Shown piece after piece: positions 57,002 through 64,000 of a stretch of DNA of 64,000 nt. Origin of the DNA: Protula sp. h YS-2021 (lineage: Eukaryota; Annelida; Polychaeta; Sabellida; Serpulidae). The stretch covers positions 25,248,081 to 25,312,080 of the forward strand of contig OX457031.1 in assembly GCA_949752745.1 (NCBI GenBank). The letters are read 5' to 3'. The number at the start of each line of letters is the position of its first letter. Position 1 is the first letter of the stretch. Both the position numbers and the translations under genes were made by a program. The notes below the pieces were generated by a model, which saw only the letters and a program-made list of their open reading frames with translations, ran no database searches and had not been told where the DNA came from.

Positions 57002-57747
57002 CCCCTCCCGCCCCCTGCTGAAATGATCTATATAATTTCATTGTACTTTTGATAGAGCGAAAACTTAAGAAGAAAAATGCTTCGTATTACCGTAGCAGAT
57101 CAGGTTTCAAAAGAAGAGTCGCATCTCAAGTGTATTATGTGTGACGTCACAAAGTAAAAGACTAGATTATCCACTCCTCAGTAGTTACTTTAATCTCTTT
57201 GCATCAGTGGTCGGACTCGGTTATAAAATCACAATCAACTGATCGAACATTGAAATCGATTTCCATCGAGTACCTTTAAAGGAGTACCAAGCCAATTAAG
57301 AATTTATTATTCTACTCGGTTTTTATAACGCTTTTTCTATAATACTACATTAAGGTGTAGCTTACAAATGAACACAGAAGGAATCTTCGCCCCTTTAATC
57401 TCATGGTGAAGTATTTCGAATGTATTTCAAATTTGTTTGATTTGTGTAAAGCAAGAAATGTCCACGATGTCAATTTCAGTCATACTGATGTCTCTGTTTT
57501 TTCTCGCAATTCTGAAAACCAGCATCAGACTATGGACGACCATCCGTACCAGCGAAAGTATCAAAAAATGCAATTAAAGCAGTCAAATACTTTCATTTTT
57601 AAGCACAGGCTTGGACTACAAAATAAAAACAGTTCAACATATATTGCCTCTTAAATGTTACCCAATTGATCCGACCACATATTCGTTGGAACCCTTTCTA
57701 GGATTTTAAAAAAATGCAATGTATTTGTTTTTTTATTTGATTTTTTT
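57002..57747. other. 3' flank / probable 3' UTR of TBC1D5
   Basis: Minus-strand sequence after the TBC1D5 stop. AATAAA (minus) occurs near 57303-57308 and may be the polyadenylation signal. A plus-strand 83-codon frame at 57403 has no motif. Confidence 0.4.
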
Positions 57748-57918
57748 TTAAGCTGGTCCTTGGGAGGTTGCTAGAGGTTGGTCAGTTTCATTCAATGAAG
57801 AGTCCAGTCTATGAAAATTGGCCAGTTCCACCTCTTTTTTATCTAACAAGTCGTGTTTTAGCACAGCAGAAGGAGTCAAAGGTGTGTCCTCGTAATTTCT
57901 TCGCTGTATTGTTTGTTT
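57748..57918 (-). CDS. TBC1D5: TBC1D5 exon k (terminal)
   Basis: The exon encodes KQTIQRRNYEDTPLTPSAVL through PLATSQGPA and TAA. Acceptor GGTTACAG. It ends the protein about 55 residues after exon j. Confidence 0.85.
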   Translation of the reverse strand, partial: KQTIQRRNYEDTPLTPSAVLKHDLLDKKEVELANFHRLDSSLNETDQPLATSQGPA

Positions 57919-60546
57919 CTGTAACCAAGAAATAAACACATTTTTAACACTAACATCATTTCCCTCTTAAGAGCTCTTTCCCGCTCGGCATTTTCTCCAC
58001 AAAGGTCCTCTTTTGAAAGATGCTTTTTTAAAGACTTTTTTATATCGCAGCTACGACTTTCCTTTGTTCACACTACGGCATTTTCAATCTGAGGATTACA
58101 CCCCTCCCCTCGTTCTTTGGCAAAAAAAGTAGGCCGACACAGGCACCCCCCCCCCCCCCCACCCACCGTCCTGTGACTTACCTTACGGATAAACACGTGA
58201 CTCTCCGTGGGCGAGTCCAGACTGGGTGTGCGCGTGACCTCTGACCCCGGGCCAGTCCGCTGCTTCCGGTAGGCCGGGCCATGGCCCACAGCGACTACGT
58301 CATGCCCCGGGCTGTCCGGCGTGAGGGACTGGAACCCTGCCCCTCGTGGCTGCACATGAATTCTAGCTGGAGATTCTTCATGTAAATAATGATCATCTTC
58401 GATGTTGATTTCATCCGTGTTGAATATGCTCGCCGGTTTGAGGACACCCTTTAATACATCTCTCACCTGGAATTTAGCCAAAAGCTTCTGATGCTAAATA
58501 ATTTCAATTAACACGATATGAGACAAAAATCTCGGTTATATCATTCGTAGCTCTGCATAAACAAGAATGCATCACATTAAGATAACCGATATAAATACAT
58601 AACGAATGTTAATATGCATGGCGAGACAAGCAAACCAAAACAAACATCATCTACGCAAGCGTCGGGGGTACAAATAACCTACGACCTAGTAAGACCTATC
58701 CTCCCTCCCTCTCCTCACCTCCCCGCTCTTCCTAACTGTCACGTAATTTTGCGAGAATGTGGCATAATTGTTTGTTCGTTTGTTTGGTGTATAACGTCCT
58801 TGTTCACCAACTAGGATGGGTATATTAGGACGCACTTGCTAAAGGAACAAGTTGGGAAAAAAAGAAGGAAGAATGACGAAACAGTAAAGGAAGGGTTAGA
58901 AAGAAAAGAAATTCCGATTAGTCGCCTCTTACGCCACGCACGGATAGAACGCAGTGGGTGAATTCTTAAGATTGCCTCCCCCCTACCCACAGGGGGAATG
59001 TGACATAATGCGAGACACTACAATTACTGACCTGCTTTAGGCCAGCTAAAGCGAGAAGCATCTCATCGTCACCGCTGAGTGAGCACTTCATCATATCGCC
59101 TTGTATCTCGTCTGAAACAAGCGTCACACGTGCAGTTCAGTGGTGTAACGCCACACACGTGCAGTTCAGTGGTGTAACGCCACACACGTGCAGTTCAGTG
59201 GTGTAACGCCACACACGTGCAGTTCAGTGGTGTAACGCCACACACGTGCAGTTCAGTGGTGTAACGCCACACACGTGTAGTTCAGTGGTGTAACGCCAAA
59301 CACGTGCAGTTCAGTAGTGTAATGCCACACACGTGTAGTTCAGTGGTGTAACGCCATACACGTGCAGTTCAGTGGTGTAACGCCACACACGTGCAGTTCA
59401 GTGGTGTAACGCCACACACGTGCAGTTCAGTGGTGTAACGCCACACACGTGTAGTTCAGTGGTGTAACGCCACACACGTGTAGTTCAGTGGTGTAACGCC
59501 ACACACGTGCAGTTCAGTGGTGTAATGCCACACACGTGTAGTTCAGTGGTGTAACGCCATACACGTGTAGTTCAGTGGTATAACGGTACACACGTGCAGT
59601 TCAGTAGTGTAATGCAACACACGTGTAGTTCAGTGGTGTAACGCCATACACGTGTAGTTCAGTGGTGTAACGGTACACACGTGCAGTTCAGTGGTGTAAC
59701 GCCATACACGTGTAGTTCAGTGGTGTAACGGTACACACGTGCAGTTCAGTGGTGTAACGCCATACACGTGTAGTTCAGTGGTGTAACGGTACACACGTGC
59801 AGTTCAGTGGTGTAACGCCATACACGTGTAGTTCAGTGGTGTAACGGTACACACGTGCAGTTCAGTGGTGTAACGCCACATATACGCATCTCAGTGCTGT
59901 AACACGTAGGCTGGGACAGCACATAAGAGCTTGTTTTCTCTCTCAACAGAATTTCCAAACTACGCATTCATTTAAATAAGCTATACTCGTTTGAACAAAC
60001 TTAAATGAAAAAAAAACAGGAACACCTTTGTGATTATATGCCCCCCCCCCCCCCCCCTGGTCGCCAGCCCTTGATCTTCCCGCCCTTACCTATGTGTACA
60101 TCCATCTTGACGGCGCACTGACGACACATTGTCTCCATGTCGTTCAAACGTCCCAGTAAGAACGATATGCGCTGCTCCAAGTCTGAATTCTAAACAAAAA
60201 CAAAACCTAATTGGAACCTCAGCATGCGAGTAAGGGCCCTGTAAATAAACCGTGCAGCGCTCACTGCACTGATCTTCCACAAATGCCCGATGCGTATTAT
60301 AATATGGAAAACTTGATATTGCCGGAACATTCAACGAATTTAAAAATACAACATCTACTGTTTTTCTGCATAACACCTGCGAAATATCAGCCGACATAAT
60401 CTGCATATTTCACGTGAATTCTGATACATTTCTTAGATTTATTTCCGGAATTTTCCCGGATGGATTTGATATCAGACTAATAAATATAATGCAGCCCCTA
60501 GGAAGTTCTGCTCTAAATTTAGACTCAGAGACCCTCTTTCCCTCCC

Positions 60547-60621
<75 letters not shown>

Positions 60622-62332
60622 CTGCACTCAGGAGGGACCAACCTTGGCGGTGTGCAGCGTATGCGGTTTGCCTTTGAAGTTGCTCTGGCGGGGCACGGAG
60701 CCGGCCCGGGCCCCGTCATGGGGGGCTGCTTCGGCCGGGGTGGCCTCGTCCAGGTACAGCGAATTGGCGAGGCTCTGCGGCCCGCTCTGCGTCGTTGCCC
60801 ACGGCTCGGAATGACTAGACTGACTGCCCTTGAATGGGTTATAACCTAAATAAAATCCAGATCGTTCATGCTGCAACTTAATACCAACCGAACATACCCT
60901 TAAACTTTATAATATTTTACAAAGCAAATTGTACATTACAGGGATAACTGGAGTGCGCCTTGTGCGCCTCTCTATATCGATTTTTCATCCAGCGAACAGA
61001 CACTGGGACCCTGCGCCGTAATGGCCGTGACTTCTTATCCGTTTGACGGATTTATAACTGAAAACATTGCAAACCTGGAATGTCTTCAAGGTGAGTGAGG
61101 CTGGCGGTAGCGGCTTTACGACTAGATGATCTGAACGAATGAGGTGCCGTGTCTGTAACTATACCAGCAGAATAACGATTTTAAGGTTCTATTTATGTCC
61201 ACAAAAATTTCGCATGGCAAAGCCTTGAAAGACTTAACGTCTCAGTTTTATACGAATCCTCTTTACCAGCTCTCTACTTTTAAGAAATATTGAAGAGAGC
61301 ACGAATGTTTTGGAGTGTTCTATGCACAGAATCACGTTGGCAAAAGTAGTACCTGGCGAACTTTTTTCTGACGTGGAGGTATGTGGCTCGCTGTGCGCTT
61401 TGGTCAGACTCCTCGGTAATGTATTGTACCGGCGCGCCTTAGGCTGACCCGAGTTCGCACTCAGCCGTCGAGTTAGGCTGGCAAAGCCTGACGTCACCAT
61501 GGCACTTGCTTTCTCCGCCATCTTACTTCCGCCTACAACTGTGAAGCTATCACTAAGATATTTTAAACAGAAGAACACAACAAAGCTGTACTCAAATGCC
61601 TCTTAAGATAAATAAGAAAATTCCTCAAACCGTGTGCCAGGCGTTTTCCTGTCTTATTATCCAAAGAAAAGCCACCAACCATTTATTTGCAAATAAACAG
61701 AGGTGCACGTTTTCTTTTTATTTCATGATTTTCAGGGCTCATGCTAAGGTAACAACAGTATTTTGCAGTGTTTAGTGTGAAGACACACGCACAGCCTTAT
61801 TCTCTGCTCTTCCAGTATCGAAAACGTCACGCTACGTACTGAAAGTGTTTACTAAACATCGCCATAACAAAACCGAGTAACAGAACACCTCATAGAGCTG
61901 TTCAAAAATATTTCATTTATCACAGAATACATATTTTAACAAAAATTATGGTATTTACATAAAATAACACCAGCTTTTGGACTGATAAAAAAACCGTCCC
62001 TTAGTCTTGCATTCGCCTTCCAGGCTCGTGCTGCCCTTGCTACCGCTGGGCTTTTTGGAAAGAGTCCAACCGTTCGTGTGGCTTTATTACTTTATGTACC
62101 TACAGTACACAGATACTTAGCTGAAAATAGCATGGGGACGACATACCTGTATTTCTTGGGGTACTATTTGACCTGTTGCCTGCTATGAAGGTAGTTGGTA
62201 GCCCATTAAGACCCTGGAACATATCTCCGTAACTGCTGTTCATAAGACTGGCGGGCTTCTGATACGTGTACGCCGGTGGACAACTGTGTTGCTGAAAGGT
62301 GTAAACAATTTAACGCCTAAAGCAATTTAACG

Positions 62333-62386
<54 letters not shown>

Positions 62387-63552
62387 GCTTATGTACATCA
62401 GTGTTAAAATTTAGGGATCTTCAAGCAAAAGACCTATATTCGGTTAACACGCCACATGTAAAGTAATACCCTTGGCGTGCAACATTAATTCGTGTTCTTT
62501 GCTAAGCGTGCCTGCGTCACATAATGACTGTGCCAATCATTACGCATGAACTCTTTGGCTTCCTGGTGGCTTGAATGAACTCACTCGAACAAAATTCCCA
62601 CTCAAGAAAAAAAAACAACAACAAAACAAACCAAAACAGTCACGAACACTATTCAAAGTTAAAGTTCAGTTGCGACAATGCTACATAACATTACCTAATA
62701 CTGCGATAGGTTTACCTTTCTCTGCCCACCATTTCTGTCTGTTAAAGGCTGACTTTAAGCCCATGTATGCGCTGTACAATGGTTTGCACTTACCGTAGGT
62801 TCGCGCAGAAAGAGAGCCTTCTGTATGAAGTAATTTATGTCGCCCACTGGTGGATACTTCATGAGAAAGTGCAAACAGGTCGGGTAGTCGCTCGTTAACA
62901 CTGGTAAACACAAAACCTCCAAAAATAGGGTACGTACATCAAAAGCTGAACGCATTGCACCTCTGGATAAGTACAACGTCAGACCAACTACCGCGTGACG
63001 AAACATGTGTTAGATATGGACCTATGTCACTGTATATTATTTCAATTTGGAGGTTTTTGGAGCAGATAAGAAGCAAAACCGAAAGGTTACAAAACCATGC
63101 TACATAGAAAAATTTAAATATTTTGTAATCAAAAGCAAGTTAGTTTGAAATATTAAACATCAATTGGTTAAGTTCATAAAAACAGTCCGGTAAATAACTT
63201 CACAGCTTAACCTTTACTTAAAATTAATGAATATGCAAAACAATGAATTAGTTTGTAAAATATCAAAGGTCCTATAAAGAAAGAAGGAAATATGACTTCA
63301 TCTATTAACCTTTACCAAAAAAAATGAATATGAAAATAATTAATTCATGTTGTTGATGATGAATATTGATTAAATACACACTTACATGCTTCTTTCAGAT
63401 AAAGTAACATGGCCACAAATATGAAGTCCACGAGTTCGAATCCAACGCTGTCAGCAAATATGGCATCCCAAACAACCAGCAAGTCCTGCATGGGAAATTC
63501 CCTCCCAAACAACAACCGCAACCAGCGACTACAATACAAATTCACCGTTATT

Positions 63553-63583
<31 letters not shown>

Positions 63584-63945
63584 TTAATTTATTTGAAAAC
63601 ATGCAAGATCGATAATTTGGATGTGAGCCATACTTCAAACTATGTCTACGGTCCCATGATTTAAAACTCCTATTTCTTATTCTAAGACTCGAATATTCAA
63701 TATCTTGACCTCTTGGTATCCGAGTAAAAAGTACACACAAAGCGTGACCTGGGTGATCACTCGTCTGCATATACGTACATGCCGTAAATCTGCGGTGGGA
63801 TCTCCATGTGCTCCAGATGCTGGTATAACTCTGGATCCGTTTTCTTCAGCAGATAATCCTGAATGCGCGTTAACTTATTGACGATTACGTTTGAGGGGTT
63901 GACATCTTGGGCTCTGGCAAACGGCTTCGTACTCACTCCTCTCGG
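57748..63945 (-). CDS. TBC1D5: TBC1 domain family member 5 (Rab GAP), 3' eleven exons
   Basis: Eleven exons join in phase into 554 codons plus stop; the 5' part lies beyond the right edge. TBC1D5 is a GTPase-activating protein for Rab7 that binds retromer and autophagy proteins at endosomes. The first exons encode the second half of the TBC domain: IQDYLLKKTDPELYQHL, IPPQIYGIRWLRLLFGREFP, MQDLLVVWDAIF, VDFIFVAMLLYLKEA and PPVGDINYFIQKALFLRE. The catalytic Arg and Gln fingers would lie upstream of the window. The rest is a long low-complexity tail with a helical segment (DLEQRISFLLGRLNDMETMC) that leads into LLALAGLKQVRDVLKG. All introns are GT-AG. The gene name rests on motif recognition of the TBC half and the coiled segment. 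Confidence 0.92.
58182..58466 (-). CDS. TBC1D5: TBC1D5 exon j
   Basis: The exon encodes VRDVLKGVLKPASIFNTDEI then an acidic stretch and a Pro/Gly-rich tail to SHVFIRK. Acceptor AATTCCAG, donor GTAAGT. 95 codons, phase 0 on both sides. Confidence 0.88.
58765..58999 (-). repeat. Molluscan SINE-like retroposon in TBC1D5 intron
   Basis: GTATAACGTCCTTGTTCACC, then CGATTAGTCGCCTCTTACGC, then CCCCCTACCCACAGGGGGAA form a segment I know as a widespread bivalve/mollusc SINE 3' domain. Confidence 0.6.
59032..59111 (-). CDS. TBC1D5: TBC1D5 exon i
   Basis: The exon encodes DEIQGDMMKCSLSGDDEMLL then ALAGLKQ. Acceptor TGTTTCAG, donor GTCAGT. Confidence 0.9.
59123..59909. repeat. 29-bp minisatellite, about 26 copies, each with CACGTG
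   Basis: The unit is ACGCCACACACGTGCAGTTC then AGTGGTGTA. From about 59640 on, GCCATACACGTGTAG units alternate with GGTACACACGTGCAG units, giving a 58-bp dimer repeat. It sits in the TBC1D5 intron between exons h and i, ending 12 bp from exon i's acceptor. Confidence 0.95.
60040..60058. repeat. Poly-C run near TBC1D5 exon h
   Basis: A C-run of about 17 lies 32 bp past the donor of exon h; on the transcript it is a G-run. Confidence 0.9.
60090..60189 (-). CDS. TBC1D5: TBC1D5 exon h
   Basis: The exon encodes the helical segment NSDLEQRISFLLGRLNDMET then MCRQCAVKMDVHI. Acceptor TTGTTTAG, donor GTAAGG. Confidence 0.9.
60549..60617. repeat. (CT)n microsatellite
   Basis: About 34 CT units in the TBC1D5 intron, 25 bp past the donor of exon g. 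Confidence 0.97.
60643..60845 (-). CDS. TBC1D5: TBC1D5 exon g
   Basis: The exon encodes GYNPFKGSQSSHSEPWATTQ through GKPHTLHTAK, a Ser/Pro/Ala-rich segment of higher GC. Acceptor TATTTAG, donor GTTGGT; it ends in phase 0. Confidence 0.85.
61075..61158 (-). CDS. TBC1D5: TBC1D5 exon f
   Basis: The exon encodes TDTAPHSFRSSSRKAATASL then THLEDIP. Acceptor GGTATAG, donor GTTTGC. Confidence 0.8.
61353..61532 (-). CDS. TBC1D5: TBC1D5 exon e
   Basis: The exon encodes GSKMAEKASAMVTSGFASLT then RRLSANSG and a Ser/Thr-rich stretch to SEKSSP. Acceptor GTTGTAG, donor GTACTA. Confidence 0.85.
62147..62291 (-). CDS. TBC1D5: TBC1D5 exon d
   Basis: The exon encodes QHSCPPAYTYQKPASLMNSS through RSNSTPRNT. 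Acceptor CCTTTCAG, donor GTATGT. Confidence 0.85.
62335..62382. repeat. (CT)n microsatellite
   Basis: About 23 CT units in a TBC1D5 intron, about 45 bp before the acceptor of exon d; on the minus strand it reads GA. Confidence 0.97.
62794..62900 (-). CDS. TBC1D5: TBC1D5 exon c
   Basis: The exon encodes LTSDYPTCLHFLMKYPPVGD through KALFLREPT and ends the TBC domain. Acceptor TTACCAG, donor GTAAGT. Confidence 0.93.
63386..63528 (-). CDS. TBC1D5: TBC1D5 exon b
   Basis: The exon encodes RWLRLLFGREFPMQDLLVVW through FVAMLLYLKEA. Acceptor TTGTAG, donor GTAAGT. Confidence 0.93.
63545..63590. repeat. (TTA)n microsatellite
   Basis: A TTA/ATT run in the short intron between TBC1D5 exons a and b. Confidence 0.9.
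63779..63945 (-). CDS. TBC1D5: TBC1D5 exon a (first in window)
   Basis: The exon encodes STKPFARAQDVNPSNVIVNK through EIPPQIYG. Acceptor ATGCGTAG, donor GTACGT; it ends in phase 2. An in-frame stop just before the acceptor supports the boundary. Confidence 0.85.
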
Positions 63946-64000
63946 CTACGCATTCAACAAACAACTTTCTTAGGCAATGTGTAGTTTCAAAAATTCTCTT

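Noticed and set aside
59123..59880. CRISPR-like array of 29-bp repeats
   Set aside because: Units abut with no unique spacers, and the host is eukaryotic; it is a minisatellite.
60414..60719. ORFs with SLSLSL or RERERE runs
   Set aside because: They come from (CT)n in a TBC1D5 intron; the real exon is on the minus strand in another frame.

Overview
The window is eukaryotic. It is AT-rich, dominated by introns and repeats, and carries two spliced host genes. The repeats point to a lophotrochozoan, most likely a marine mollusc: a bivalve-type SINE tail at about 58.8-59.0 kb, DIRS and LINE relics, Polinton genes, and Helitron-like repeats full of TGACCTTGACC motifs. The species call is inference.

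Left end (1-3.5 kb): the inward part of a Polinton/Maverick (adintovirus-like) element. It holds the C-terminal part of a packaging ATPase fused to a C2HC zinc finger, an intact DDE integrase with a chromodomain, degenerate ~65-bp repeats, and a TATA-driven 45-codon ORF.

6.0-17.8 kb, minus strand: a complete five-exon extracellular Cu/Zn superoxide dismutase. It has a signal peptide, all metal ligands, and an unusual hydrophobic C-terminal tail suggesting a GPI or membrane anchor. Its introns hold a 35-bp minisatellite, a small plus-strand ORF, a Helentron-like element, a MITE, a DIRS RT/RNase H relic and a LINE relic.

18-57 kb: no intact host gene recognised. This is mobile-element territory: a very young tyrosine-recombinase element with split direct repeats (18.9-20.85 kb); several Helitron-like elements with 3' hairpins and CTAG ends, one nested in another; a Jockey-type LINE remnant; TIR elements of mariner/pogo style; and a set of fold-back elements whose arms are made of ~15-bp phrase-like units.

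57.7-64 kb, minus strand: eleven exons of the 3' half of TBC1D5, a Rab7 GAP that works with retromer. The reading phase is kept across every junction. The 5' part lies beyond the right edge. One intron holds an E-box-bearing 29-bp minisatellite.

All gene models come from reading splice sites and protein motifs by eye; no database search was run.
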